A stretch of DNA of 53,270 nucleotides from Candidatus Nitrosocosmicus arcticus (GTDB taxonomy: Archaea; Thermoproteota; Nitrososphaeria; Nitrososphaerales; Nitrososphaeraceae), in the NCBI RefSeq assembly GCF_007826885.1, contig NZ_ML675594.1, positions 1 through 53,270 of the forward strand, written 5' to 3'. Shown here one piece after another: positions 8,373 to 16,994 of the stretch (position 1 is the stretch's first letter; each line of letters opens with the position of its first letter). Below the pieces are notes generated by a model. It saw only the letters and a list, made by a program, of their open reading frames with translations. It was not told the origin of the DNA and searched no databases. The translations under genes were made by a program, and so were the position numbers.

Positions 8373-9098
8373 TCAATAACAAAGTTCATTCCTGTTCTGA
8401 AAGATATTCAACAGATATTCTATCGATTTGTTTTTACTCATGTGTATTTTTTTTTGTTCTGAGATACTCATTTCGATAGTAAAATCAGCTAAATAATATT
8501 TTTTTAAAGCCAGCATTACATCATCGATTGTATCAATATCCATCTTTAAATCATCCTGGTAAAATATTTTCAGCGAGACACTATTATCAAGAGCTTTTTT
8601 AAAATGGTTGAAAAAACTGTTATCATCGTAACTCGTTTCTATTATCGAATGGGGTTTTCTCAACAATATGTTAGTCCCATCGAATCTATTTGAAGGAACC
8701 ATACAAATAATCTCTTTATAATTCTGTGCGAAAGAAGTGATCTCTTTTATTTCTTTTAACGTTAGCAGAGGTATATCTATTGGGATCACAATCGAGCTGT
8801 CAAATTTGTGGCGGTCTATATAACAATCTGCAATATTAACGGCATCATTTACTCCGCTGCTTCGACCTTCAAATAACACCACTACCTTTTCTTTTGATTT
8901 CTCAGGTATTGGAATAATTTCATTTGTAACCAAAAAAATTTTACTTTCTTCTAACTCAGACATTTTTTCAATCAAATCATTTACCATAAGATGACAAAGC
9001 CAGGCCCTTTGTTCTTGACTAAGAAAGCCGCTCAACCGTGTTTTACTCTTTTCAAATCTTTTTATTGGAATAATTATTGCAGTGCTCGCTTTGCTCAA
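8373..9098 (-). CDS. cofC: 2-phospho-L-lactate guanylyltransferase (CofC)
   Basis: Activates a phospho-acid (2-phospholactate, or phosphoenolpyruvate in some lineages) with GTP for coenzyme F420 assembly. The nucleotidyltransferase N-terminus IIIPIKRFEKSKTRLSG, the central VIPIDIPLLTLKEI and MVPSNRFDGTNILLRKP match CofC. At 241 residues it is longer than many homologues because of a tail of about 40 residues after the DIDTIDDV segment. It lies 20 bases downstream of cofD on the same strand, so the two are almost certainly one transcript. Confidence 0.9.
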   Translation of the reverse strand: MSKASTAIIIPIKRFEKSKTRLSGFLSQEQRAWLCHLMVNDLIEKMSELEESKIFLVTNEIIPIPEKSKEKVVVLFEGRSSGVNDAVNIADCYIDRHKFDSSIVIPIDIPLLTLKEIKEITSFAQNYKEIICMVPSNRFDGTNILLRKPHSIIETSYDDNSFFNHFKKALDNSVSLKIFYQDDLKMDIDTIDDVMLALKKYYLADFTIEMSISEQKKIHMSKNKSIEYLLNIFQNRNELCY

Positions 9099-9118
9099 AA
9101 AATAACCCTATTCTATTC

Positions 9119-10045
9119 TTAAAAATTAGAAATTATATATCGCGCTAGTAATGATTCTTTTCTTAAATTCGTCATAAGTATGTCAGTATAACAAAATTTT
9201 ATTTCAGGATAATCGTTTTTTATTTTTCGTTCAATTTCAGATTTATCGAGCTGATCAAAGATCATGGTGCTAGTAATCTCTGAATAAAAGTCAATTAACC
9301 CCCTCAAATTAGGTGGTATATTCTTTGCCTTCATATAAACTTCACAGGGGCCACTGACTGCTTTATTTGAAATAAGGGGAGAAATCATGACAATTTTATT
9401 TTTTAACTTCTTCAAAAGGTTTTTCATACCAGGTATGCTTATTATTGGCCCAATACTGGTAATTGGATTTCCAGGGGCAAATATGATTAATTTTGATTCT
9501 TCAAGCGCTTCTTGAGCTGGCAAAGTTACCCTGGCTTTTTCAATGTCCTTGTAAATAATGTCGCACACAGGTACTGAACCCTGGTATTTTATCCAATATT
9601 CTTGTAAATGAATCCGTTTATTCCCTTCAGTCACTATGTTTGATTCATAATGAGTATCAGAAGCGGGCAATACGAATACTGATAAACCATATTTTTCAGT
9701 AAAGAATTTTGTGATTTCAGTTAAATTCCTACCCTCCTTTAAAAGCTGTGTTCTTAAAACATGGGTTGTCAAATCTTTATCCCCCAGATTAAACCACTTT
9801 TCAGTTCCAAGAGTAGCCATATATTTTAAGAAATTAAAAGAATCTCTCTTGACTCCCCAGCCCTTCTTTTTGTCCAAATTATTACTGAGACCATAGATTA
9901 TCGTATCGATATCTGGACAAACGTAGAGCCCGTAATGCCAAAAATTATCGGCGACATTTGAAATAATTGTAATGTTTTCTGATTCTCTATACATTCCTCT
10001 AACTAATTTAACGGAACCCGTTCCCCCGGCTAAAATGGTAATCAA
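9119..10045 (-). CDS. cofD: 2-phospho-L-lactate transferase (CofD)
   Basis: Transfers the phospholactyl (or phosphoenolpyruvyl) group to the deazaflavin Fo, forming F420-0 or its dehydro form. The 308-residue protein opens with ITILAGGTGSVKLVRGMY, the CofD signature, and has NVADNFWHYGLYVCPDIDTI (family substrate loop) and APGNPITSIGPIISIPG. All family landmarks appear intact. It is the promoter-proximal gene of cofD-cofC. The upstream divergent region 10046-10243 holds long T-rich runs and the promoter of the opposite gene. Confidence 0.92.
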   Translation of the reverse strand: MITILAGGTGSVKLVRGMYRESENITIISNVADNFWHYGLYVCPDIDTIIYGLSNNLDKKKGWGVKRDSFNFLKYMATLGTEKWFNLGDKDLTTHVLRTQLLKEGRNLTEITKFFTEKYGLSVFVLPASDTHYESNIVTEGNKRIHLQEYWIKYQGSVPVCDIIYKDIEKARVTLPAQEALEESKLIIFAPGNPITSIGPIISIPGMKNLLKKLKNKIVMISPLISNKAVSGPCEVYMKAKNIPPNLRGLIDFYSEITSTMIFDQLDKSEIERKIKNDYPEIKFCYTDILMTNLRKESLLARYIISNF

Positions 10046-10243
10046 CCCTACAGTTCTACTTTTTTTCTTTTTTTTATTCTTTTGTTTTTTTTCTCCTAGT
10101 AATGTTTATGATTTTTTTTTACTTTTTAAAATTGGATAAAATATAATTTTTTAAAATCTAATTATGCAGTATTCAATTTGAATTCTTTTAAAATAGAGAT
10201 ATTTCAATAAGATTATAAACAGGCTAAATGGAATTCAAAAATA

Positions 10244-11299
10244 TTGAAATTTAGGTCTCTAGATTATGTAATAGTATTATTGGCTATTGTTTTTTTTGGC
10301 GGAATTATTAATCAAAGCTTTGCTATACAAATGGAAGCAGGTGTGTCCCCTGCAAAAAATGCGGCGGACGCTTCCTTTACAGGTGATAGAATTATTACTT
10401 TAAAGTATCCCGCTAACAGTACTATGTCACAAATCTTAGATGGAAATAAAAAATCAATCTCATTTTCATTGAATTCTTCAGATAGCGGTAATGGTTTAAC
10501 CGAGATTTTAGATAAAATAAACAGTTTATTACTTTCTCAAAAACAAAGTTTAGTGAAATTTGAAAATGCCACACTGGATTATAGAGCAGCCATCAATGGA
10601 GGACCCACAACTGCATCTATTTCTTACCAAGTGGAATTGCATCCAACTATTACCAATCTTGTAACGGCATCAAACGGAACTTCTACGTCTGTTTTGGATG
10701 TAGATTGGAGAAGTATCATATTAGATGAGCCATTGATAGTGACTACCCCCGAATATGGTCAGATTGACATTAATCATCCTATTGGAGGTTTGGAAAAACT
10801 ATCTCCAGAGTTGGTTGCTAAAATTCAAAATACTACTTTAGCTGCTACATTTAATACCCCCATTTTAGAGTTTGGAGAATTTGGATCGTCAATGAATAAC
10901 TGGCACTTTTTGTTTGACGCAACTGGTGCTCAGGCAGGTGCTGCGGGCTATGGGTTTTCCGTTATAGAAGGAGATTCAAAGATAGTTTCGATTTATTCTT
11001 TGGGTGAGAGTAGTTTCAGAGAAGGAACACATACAGTAAAAGAAACTTCTGCTTCAGCAGATATTGATGGAGTAACTGTTACTGCGAATGGTTTAACAGC
11101 ACCTCCAAGTGGACAAATGCAGATAGGCGGATTTGCCCAAATTCAGCAAGCAGGAGATAAAGAATATCTCATTGTATCGACGGAAGCACCTCAAGGTGTG
11201 GCTACTTCTTCTGGTAGCTTTCCTCTAACAGTCTTATTGATATTTGGAGCAATGATGGCAGGAGTTGCAATCCTAGTACTAGTAAAAGCCAGAAAATAA
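10244..11299 (+). CDS. Secreted or surface protein with C-terminal membrane anchor
   Basis: Unrecognised 351-residue protein. A signal peptide (about residues 1-27, hydrophobic VIVLLAIVFFGGIINQ then SFA) is followed by a long Ser/Thr/Asn-rich extracellular region and one C-terminal transmembrane segment (about 326-347) ending in KARK. This layout is that of an S-layer-associated or other surface-anchored protein. The start is TTG 10244: TATA-like GATTATAAAC at 10211-10220 is about 28 bases upstream, and the nearby ATG at 10228 is in a frame that stops at once. No catalytic motif is seen. Confidence 0.8.
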   Translation: MKFRSLDYVIVLLAIVFFGGIINQSFAIQMEAGVSPAKNAADASFTGDRIITLKYPANSTMSQILDGNKKSISFSLNSSDSGNGLTEILDKINSLLLSQKQSLVKFENATLDYRAAINGGPTTASISYQVELHPTITNLVTASNGTSTSVLDVDWRSIILDEPLIVTTPEYGQIDINHPIGGLEKLSPELVAKIQNTTLAATFNTPILEFGEFGSSMNNWHFLFDATGAQAGAAGYGFSVIEGDSKIVSIYSLGESSFREGTHTVKETSASADIDGVTVTANGLTAPPSGQMQIGGFAQIQQAGDKEYLIVSTEAPQGVATSSGSFPLTVLLIFGAMMAGVAILVLVKARK

Positions 11300-11332
11300 T
11301 CAATAGATTTAAAAATTTTTTATTATTTTTGT

Positions 11333-12112
11333 TTATAATACATGGTCAATACTTTTGTCAATACCCGTAGAATGTCGATTTTCATTTTTTAGATAGTATG
11401 TACCAATATCCTGAATAGTGTCTATCGTTATTATGTTAGGCTGAGTAATCAAACTCCCCGAAAACCTAGATTTACCTAATCCAATAACCTCCTTGTGAGG
11501 GTTTAATATTATCAATTGTTGATTTTCTATGATATCTTTGAAAAAGGAAAGAATTGAACTTCCCATTATATCCCTACCAAAAACTATTAGATTTTCAGCC
11601 TTAGTATTGATGATAACATGCGGATAATCCATATTCCTATTGTGTATGACTACAAACTCGGCAAAATTTAACCCTGGAAAGAATTTCTTGTTCTTAATCG
11701 TACCAATTTTCAAACCGATAAGAACGGGCTTTAGTTTTTTGAACAGCATGTCGTCATATTTAATGTTGGAATGAACGAAAACCTCTGTTCTCTTTATGTT
11801 TTTTTCCGACTCAGAGAATTCCATACTCTTTGGGCATCCTTTTGTTAAGGTATGAAATCGTTCTACATCATTGTTGTTACATTGTTCAGCCATAATACTA
11901 CTACTACCACTGCCGCGTGAACTGTGACTTTGAATTTCGTTTGGAATGGTATCAAGTTTTGAAATGTTTGTTTTTTTATCACCAATTGGGGCTTCTAAAA
12001 CCGGTGTTCGGATTAATATCCTTAGTGTTCCAAATATTTCAAAAATTCCCCAATTATTAAAGGACCTTTTTAAAATTGTCTCTTCAACATTAGTCAAATG
12101 TCTATAAGGCAT
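11333..12112 (-). CDS. NIP7-like PUA-domain RNA-binding protein
   Basis: 259-residue protein with a C-terminal PUA domain (about 185-250, KEVIGLGKSRFSGS ... ITIDTIQDIGTYYL) and a NIP7-like pre-PUA part marked by GLKIGTIKNKKF and LIVFGRDIMGSSI. Between them (about 55-100) is a Ser/Asn-rich low-complexity stretch not expected in the family. The ATG lies 2 bases after the stop of the NSUN methyltransferase gene, so they are co-transcribed and probably translationally coupled. In eukaryotes NIP7 and the methyltransferase NOP2 act together in large-subunit assembly, which makes the pairing meaningful. The NIP7 assignment is by motif only; another PUA family is possible. Confidence 0.7.
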   Translation of the reverse strand: MPYRHLTNVEETILKRSFNNWGIFEIFGTLRILIRTPVLEAPIGDKKTNISKLDTIPNEIQSHSSRGSGSSSIMAEQCNNNDVERFHTLTKGCPKSMEFSESEKNIKRTEVFVHSNIKYDDMLFKKLKPVLIGLKIGTIKNKKFFPGLNFAEFVVIHNRNMDYPHVIINTKAENLIVFGRDIMGSSILSFFKDIIENQQLIILNPHKEVIGLGKSRFSGSLITQPNIITIDTIQDIGTYYLKNENRHSTGIDKSIDHVL

Positions 12113-12114
12113 TT

Positions 12115-13251
12115 TTATTCCGGTTTCTTCCTTATTTTTGCTATAAAAAATCCGTTGGTTGCGTGGATATGAGGATAGAACCTTTTGGTATAGACCATTT
12201 TCTCGGCGAATTGGTACTTAGAAAAGCTCGTCAAACCATTCATTCCATAATTTAATGGCTCTATTTTTGCATCCTTGTGATTGCTTAAGAGATGCTGTAT
12301 TATCATCTCATTTTCTTCCGGCGCAAATGAACAAGTACAGTATATCATAAGTCCGTTCGGTTTCAAAGCATTAAAACCAGATACTATCATTTTTTTCTGC
12401 CTTTTACTGCAGGTTTCCAAATCCTCTAAATTACGACTTTTCTTTCTAGATTCATCTTTCATAATGATCCCTTCACAGGTACATGGTGCATCAAGCAGTA
12501 CCCTATCAAACTGTAATTCAAGTTCGTTTATCTCTTCTGCCCTCGTATTAAGCACAATTGTATTATGTACAAAACAACGTGACAAGTTAAAAAATAGAGA
12601 TGAAAGTCTGTTGGAGTTTGATTCGCAAGCGAAAATTGCTCCCTTATTATTTAGTTTTTGAGCGATATGTGTCGTCTTGCCCCCAGGTGCCGCAGCCATA
12701 TCTAATACAACTAAATCTTGTCCATCATGAATTTCTAACTCCTCTACTGCAATGCAAGAGCTCAAATCCTGGATGTAATAGTATCCTCTCAAATATTCAA
12801 TCGTTGAACCAATACTAGCCTGTTTGGGCCCGAGGTTTCTATCTTTGCCAGATTGCAAATCATAATCTGTTTGCGTGGTAGCCTCATTATAATTATCATT
12901 ATTATCATTATTATTGTGATGAGCAATCATGCTCCCTGCGTCCTTAATTTTAATATCGCCGTAACTAGGGTTCTTTATCTCAAATACTTCTTTTAGAACT
13001 GTATCGCTTAAGTGATATCCCTTCTCACCGAGTCGCCTTTTTAGTACCTGGGGATTAGTTCTTAGCGTATTAACTCTAATGTAATGATGCAAGTTTTTAC
13101 TATCATTGATATAATCTAGCATCCTTTCAGGATAGGGAATAAAATTTAGAAATCTAGATATCATCCACTCTTTATATCCATATCTTTCGGATAAGAACCT
13201 AGAATGTTCGTTACCCGTTATAAGTACTGGACAGCCTAAATTTTCATCCAT
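12115..13251 (-). CDS. NOL1/NOP2/Sun-family RNA (cytosine-5) methyltransferase
   Basis: SAM-dependent m5C methyltransferase of rRNA or tRNA, 378 residues. Motif I is LDMAAAPGGKTTHIAQ; the two catalytic cysteines are in DAPCTCEG (motif IV) and YCTCSFAPEENE (motif VI). The N-terminal RNA-binding part includes YIRVNTLRTNP. A low-complexity Asn/Asp insertion (about residues 113-135, NNNDNNDNYNEA) interrupts the region before the catalytic domain and is probably a surface loop. It is upstream partner of the NIP7-like gene. The RNA target is unknown; archaeal members modify tRNA position 48/49 or rRNA. Confidence 0.9.
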   Translation of the reverse strand: MDENLGCPVLITGNEHSRFLSERYGYKEWMISRFLNFIPYPERMLDYINDSKNLHHYIRVNTLRTNPQVLKRRLGEKGYHLSDTVLKEVFEIKNPSYGDIKIKDAGSMIAHHNNNDNNDNYNEATTQTDYDLQSGKDRNLGPKQASIGSTIEYLRGYYYIQDLSSCIAVEELEIHDGQDLVVLDMAAAPGGKTTHIAQKLNNKGAIFACESNSNRLSSLFFNLSRCFVHNTIVLNTRAEEINELELQFDRVLLDAPCTCEGIIMKDESRKKSRNLEDLETCSKRQKKMIVSGFNALKPNGLMIYCTCSFAPEENEMIIQHLLSNHKDAKIEPLNYGMNGLTSFSKYQFAEKMVYTKRFYPHIHATNGFFIAKIRKKPE

Positions 13252-13331
13252 TCTATATTACAATTTATCAGTAGTGGCAATTAGAATTAATAGATTTTTG
13301 AAATTTATTCGAAGATAAATATTACGAATAG

Positions 13332-13373
13332 TATGGGATTCAAATTGGAAAAGTTTCCAATTTGAATCCCATA
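13332..13373. repeat. Perfect 20-bp palindrome abutting the RNase P RNA 3' end
   Basis: Bases 13332-13351 and 13354-13373 are perfect reverse complements around a 2-nt centre. The arm on the minus strand begins directly after the predicted last helix of rnpB. It could be a 3' processing or termination hairpin of rnpB, a replication-sensitive cruciform, or a minimal mobile repeat. No second copy was noticed in the window. Confidence 0.85.
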
Positions 13374-13676
13374 TTGTGTGTCCTAGTAGTAACCCTCCTT
13401 TTGTTTTAAGCAAGATTTAGCTAAGCAGCCTACCTGAGTGTACGTACGGGTTCCTAACTCTGTTTGGCCTTTCTCCACCTAGGTCGACAGTTTCACTCCA
13501 AGATTGAAATCACTCAGATTATTAATCATCATTGCCTTTGATCTCAACTGGATTCTTTTCTATTTCGTTGCCAGAAGTCTCCTTCTAATTATCGCTAATT
13601 CAGGTGCCCGTAGTGAGGGAGGAGTTTCCTCTTCGTTATATATTACCCGAAGTAACTTGCTCGCTAGCTCACAAGT
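13374..13676 (-). ncRNA. rnpB: RNase P RNA
   Basis: Catalytic RNA of RNase P, which trims tRNA 5' leaders. On the minus strand it shows the universal conserved blocks in order: CR-I GAGGAAACTCCTCCC (about 13635-13621), the core GTGAAACTGTCGACC, GGAGAAAGGCCAAACAGAG (about 13474-13456), GGTAGGCTGCTTAGC (about 13430-13416), and a CR-V-like ACAAAAGGAGGGTTAC near the 3' end whose GAGGG can pair with CCCTC of CR-I as helix P4. The ends are set by TTGTG...CTAG (5') pairing with CTAG...CACAA (3') as P1/P2, giving about 303 nt; ends may be off by several bases. It lies between tsr3 and the NSUN gene, all on the minus strand. Confidence 0.85.
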
Positions 13677-13842
13677 AAAAATGAAACTTTAAAGTTATTA
13701 ACTTTCTTATCGACTAATCGTTTATTGGATAAACTTTCTGGTTGAAGATAAAACTAATACACTATTTTCTAAATCCACTAAACTCTATATTAAAATATTT
13801 TTTAATCCCTCAATTAACTTATATGAATAAAATTAGTCTTCC

Positions 13843-13874
13843 AAGGTAATCCGCACTCTTTAGCGCGGTACCTT
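13843..13874 (-). other. GC-rich hairpin in the tsr3 3' region
   Basis: AAGGTA/TACCTT (13843-13848 with 13869-13874) and CCGC/GCGG (13851-13854 with 13865-13868) form a 10-bp stem with a 2-nt bulge and a 10-nt loop, 14 bases after the tsr3 stop. It stands out in AT-rich DNA. It may terminate the tsr3 transcript or mark a small RNA. Confidence 0.5.
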
Positions 13875-13888
13875 TCGCAGATTTGTTG

Positions 13889-14419
13889 TTAGGAGTTGAA
13901 AATGTGTGGAAAGTAGTCCTTTTCTATTGCTATTATCCCATCCTGTCCTTGTGCTTTGGAATAATCCTCCAAGATTTCTGAGTTTAGATCCAAAAATGTA
14001 TGCCCCCATTTGAATTTATTTAATATTTCTCTCGACATTTCTTTGTAATTCAGAATATACAATGCTGCAGATATGGCCTCAACCGTTGAAAGCATTCCTA
14101 ATTTGGCATAATTGGTAGGATTTCCGGCCAATAAGGCAGGAAGCTTTCTATTATTAAAGAATTTTCTTGACGTATTAATTACCTGTGTTGCCAATTTCCA
14201 AGAGCAATCAATAGCACAAATACCTCTGAATTTTTTCATATCAACAGGGGTAACCATTTTTTCAGCGAAAGGGTTAAGTACCAAAAATGTGGTAGGAACC
14301 CTTTTTACTTCCTTAGCCATTTTAAATTTAACAAGTCGCGATGCAGTGCACTTGTTTGGATCATCCTGTCTATACATTAATACAGCCAATTCTAATGGTA
14401 TCGCTCTGGATTCACTCAT
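13889..14419 (-). CDS. tsr3: rRNA aminocarboxypropyltransferase Tsr3 (DUF367)
   Basis: Transfers the 3-amino-3-carboxypropyl group of SAM to a hypermodified pseudouridine of small-subunit rRNA. The 176-residue protein matches the family along its length: RQDDPNKCTASRLVKF near the start, LNPFAEKMVTP, CAIDCSWKLA, LPALLAGNPTNYAKLGMLSTVEA (shortened here), and the C-terminal FKWGHTFLDLN. All landmarks are intact. Its start overlaps the end of the signal peptidase gene by 8 bases, so the two are co-translated. It adds to the ribosome-maturation genes clustered here. Confidence 0.92.
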   Translation of the reverse strand: MSESRAIPLELAVLMYRQDDPNKCTASRLVKFKMAKEVKRVPTTFLVLNPFAEKMVTPVDMKKFRGICAIDCSWKLATQVINTSRKFFNNRKLPALLAGNPTNYAKLGMLSTVEAISAALYILNYKEMSREILNKFKWGHTFLDLNSEILEDYSKAQGQDGIIAIEKDYFPHIFNS

Positions 14420-15032
14420 CTTTTAATTTTTCTTTCTCCTCTTCCTGTTTATCCTTTTTACCTCCTCGAATGAATGAGTATATCAATAATCCCGCGATTA
14501 CAGCCATTATTATATAGTTTACAGGGGGCTTCAATACCTGAGGTATGATACCCACTTGTGGGATTGTATAGATAACTTCCCCTACATAGTTCTCCTCTGT
14601 TATCGGAAAATCTATTCCAGGAATTGAGCACTCATTTGCATCTCCCTTTGTCAGGATTGTTTTTTCCTGTATGACTTCATTTATACCGATAGGAGCACAA
14701 AGGATCACGTTTCCTGTCAAATTATTTCCGTTCTCAATGATAGCTGATACCCGGTGTACAATGGTTTTATTTTCTTCCGCTGGATCCGGGGCTTTAAAAA
14801 CGATGATATCTCCTAAATTCGCATTGCCAAAAGTATTATTGTCTTTCTCCCAAACTATTATCAAATCATTTATGTTGAGGACAGGGATCATACTACCACT
14901 TGCCACTACATAAAACGGATTAGAGTCGGCTAAAAGAGTCCTAATAGAAATAAATGCTATAGCAAAAACTACAACTATGATTATAATTATCTTTATATCT
15001 TTCCTCTTGTTATCCTTATTCTTTTTTGACAA
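14412..15032 (-). CDS. Signal peptidase I, archaeal Sec11 type
   Basis: Membrane protease that removes signal peptides from secreted proteins. A lysine-rich cytoplasmic N-terminus precedes a membrane helix (about residues 13-35). Catalytic residues of the archaeal Ser-His-Asp type are S47 in ASGSMIPVL, H93 in IVHRVSA (where bacterial enzymes have Lys) and D131 in TKGDAN. A second membrane helix (about 171-188) and a charged tail close the 206-residue protein. It precedes tsr3 with an 8-base overlap; proS lies upstream across 106 bases. Confidence 0.9.
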   Translation of the reverse strand: MSKKNKDNKRKDIKIIIIIVVVFAIAFISIRTLLADSNPFYVVASGSMIPVLNINDLIIVWEKDNNTFGNANLGDIIVFKAPDPAEENKTIVHRVSAIIENGNNLTGNVILCAPIGINEVIQEKTILTKGDANECSIPGIDFPITEENYVGEVIYTIPQVGIIPQVLKPPVNYIIMAVIAGLLIYSFIRGGKKDKQEEEKEKLKDE

Positions 15033-15138
15033 CTTGTAATAAATGATTTGGATTTTAAACCTTACATAAACATTCTGTTTAAATTATAATGGTCCCTTAT
15101 TTCACATATTTCAGGTACTTTAAAATGAAAGTATTGTA

Positions 15139-16623
15139 TCAATATGCTTTTGCAAAGATAACGGTCTTATTTGCCTTTTTTCCGCAATAAATACAATCCT
15201 TAATTACCTCATACGTCACATCGAGGCCTGCCGGGAGGTCTTTTATATCAAACGGGATTACTCTGATGTCTGCTCCAGTATTCTCCTTCACTCCGACTTC
15301 ACAATCTTCATTACCACACCAGCCTGTCACCATAAATCCTGAATAACTATCCAAATTCCTCTTGAAATCATTAAAACTTGTTATAATCTTTGTCTTTTCT
15401 TTAAGATAGGTTTCGGCTTTGCAATACAAATCAGATTGTAAACTCTGAAAAATTTTCTCAATTTCTTTACTCAAATTCTCTACAGGTATAATACTTTTTT
15501 GTCTATTGTCTCTTCTCACTATTTCTACATTGTTGCTTTCAATATCTCTTTGTCCAATATTTATTCGGACAGGAACCCCTTTCATTTCCCATTCATTGTA
15601 TTTCCATCCAGCGGTAAACTCATCCCTTTCATCGACAAAAACCCTGTACCCCAAAGCCACTAAACTATCTTTTAATCTATTAGCGTGTTCTTTAACTAAA
15701 TGTTCATTTACATTTTTATAAATTGGAATAATAATTATTTGGATTGGAGCAACAATTGGAGGTAAAATCAAACCTTTGTCATCTCCATGAACCATTATTA
15801 GGGCTCCAATCAATCTCCAGGATATTCCCCAGGAAGTTTGCCAAACAAGCTCTTCAATATTATTCTTGTTCAAAAATTTAATTTCAAATGGTTGTGAAAA
15901 ATTTAAACCCAAATTATGGGAAGTTCCCAGTTGTAGGGCTTTTCCATCAGGCATCATCCCCTCTAATGCAATTGTATAGTCTGCACCAACAAATTTCTCT
16001 TTGTTACTCTTATAGCCAGATATCGTAGGAATTGAAAGGACTTTTTCAATAAAATGTTTGTAAAGATATAAAATTGTCATCACTTCGTCCTCCGCCTCTT
16101 TTTTGTCAACGTGAGCGGTATGACCTTCTTGCCACAAGAATTCCGAATTTCGTATGAAGGGTTTTGTTGACTTTATCTCAGCCCTCAAAGCGGTATTCCA
16201 AAAATTCATTTTAAGTGGAAGGTCTCTATAGCTTGATATCCATTTTGGAAATATTGAATAAAGTAGAGCCTCGCTTGTGGGCCTCAGCGCTAATTTTTCA
16301 CTCAACAACGAATCACCAGATGACGTTACCCAATAGACCTCGGGATTGAATCCCTTGAAATGTTTTTCCTCTTTGTTCAACAGACTTTCAGGTATCAAGC
16401 ATGGTAAGAATCCATTAAGGTGTCCGGTCTCTTTGAATTTCTGATCCAAGTAGGTCTTAATGAGGTCCCAGATGGCAAAACCATATGGCCTAAGAATAAT
16501 AAAACCTTTTGCTGAAATATGATCCGCCAGTCCTGCTTTTTCTATTATTTGAGAATACCACTCGCTAAAATTTTCATCTTTTTTCACACTAATACCAAAT
16601 TCCTTGTTGATTTTCTGGTCCAA
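15139..16623 (-). CDS. proS: Prolyl-tRNA synthetase, archaeal/eukaryotic type
   Basis: Class II synthetase charging tRNA-Pro, 494 residues. N-terminal FSEWYSQIIEKAGLAD and RPYGFAIWDLI mark the short archaeal/eukaryotic type without the bacterial editing insertion. Class II motif 2 is IRNSEFLWQEGHTAH; motif 3 is around SWRLIGALIMVHGDD. The anticodon domain contains RVFVDERDEFTAGWKYNEWE. The C-terminal zinc-binding domain retains four cysteines (WCGNEDC and CIYC) and ends in the conserved AKAY. The gene stands between the small zinc protein at 16704 and signal peptidase on the same strand. Confidence 0.95.
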   Translation of the reverse strand: MDQKINKEFGISVKKDENFSEWYSQIIEKAGLADHISAKGFIILRPYGFAIWDLIKTYLDQKFKETGHLNGFLPCLIPESLLNKEEKHFKGFNPEVYWVTSSGDSLLSEKLALRPTSEALLYSIFPKWISSYRDLPLKMNFWNTALRAEIKSTKPFIRNSEFLWQEGHTAHVDKKEAEDEVMTILYLYKHFIEKVLSIPTISGYKSNKEKFVGADYTIALEGMMPDGKALQLGTSHNLGLNFSQPFEIKFLNKNNIEELVWQTSWGISWRLIGALIMVHGDDKGLILPPIVAPIQIIIIPIYKNVNEHLVKEHANRLKDSLVALGYRVFVDERDEFTAGWKYNEWEMKGVPVRINIGQRDIESNNVEIVRRDNRQKSIIPVENLSKEIEKIFQSLQSDLYCKAETYLKEKTKIITSFNDFKRNLDSYSGFMVTGWCGNEDCEVGVKENTGADIRVIPFDIKDLPAGLDVTYEVIKDCIYCGKKANKTVIFAKAY

Positions 16624-16703
16624 TTAATCAAAAGATAGCTATGGATTTCTATTTATGAAGCTTATGCTGTCATTTCCAACACTTTAAAAAAAAATTAACG
16701 AGG

Positions 16704-16994
16704 CTACTCTAATGGTTCACCCTTACAATAAACAACGCCACTTATCCTACTTTGAAAATTGCTACAAACATAGCATTGCACAAAGCCAAGTTCCTCTTTG
16801 AATACAGGACAATCTACAGATTCTAACTTCATTCTTTTTAACATTTTTGGACTGACACCCTTTAACTTTAGTTTACCTTTATCATCCATCATCCCTGAGC
16901 TTTTTAGCTCAGCTTTAGCTCTATCACTTATTTTCAAGGTTTTTTCCACCTGCTTTATTGGTACCTCATATTTTGTAACTGGAGATTCACTCAT
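16704..16994 (-). CDS. Small cysteine-motif protein, probable zinc binder
   Basis: Unrecognised 96-residue basic protein. The C-terminal third carries four cysteines (VDCPVF, QCYVCSNF, VYCKG) in a C-x11-C-x2-C-x11-C arrangement that could bind zinc or an iron-sulfur cluster. The middle (about 45-60) is a short Lys/Met-rich helix. It is upstream of proS on the same strand, 80 bases away, so shared transcription is possible. The regular spacing and good context suggest a real gene. Confidence 0.7.
   Translation of the reverse strand: MSESPVTKYEVPIKQVEKTLKISDRAKAELKSSGMMDDKGKLKLKGVSPKMLKRMKLESVDCPVFKEELGFVQCYVCSNFQSRISGVVYCKGEPLE

Noticed and set aside
13332-13373. CRISPR repeat or IS terminal repeat
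   Set aside because: Only one copy was seen, with no spaced array and no transposase nearby.
13504-13692. Open frame of 62 codons on the plus strand
   Set aside because: It lies antisense to the RNase P RNA core and is explained by that gene.
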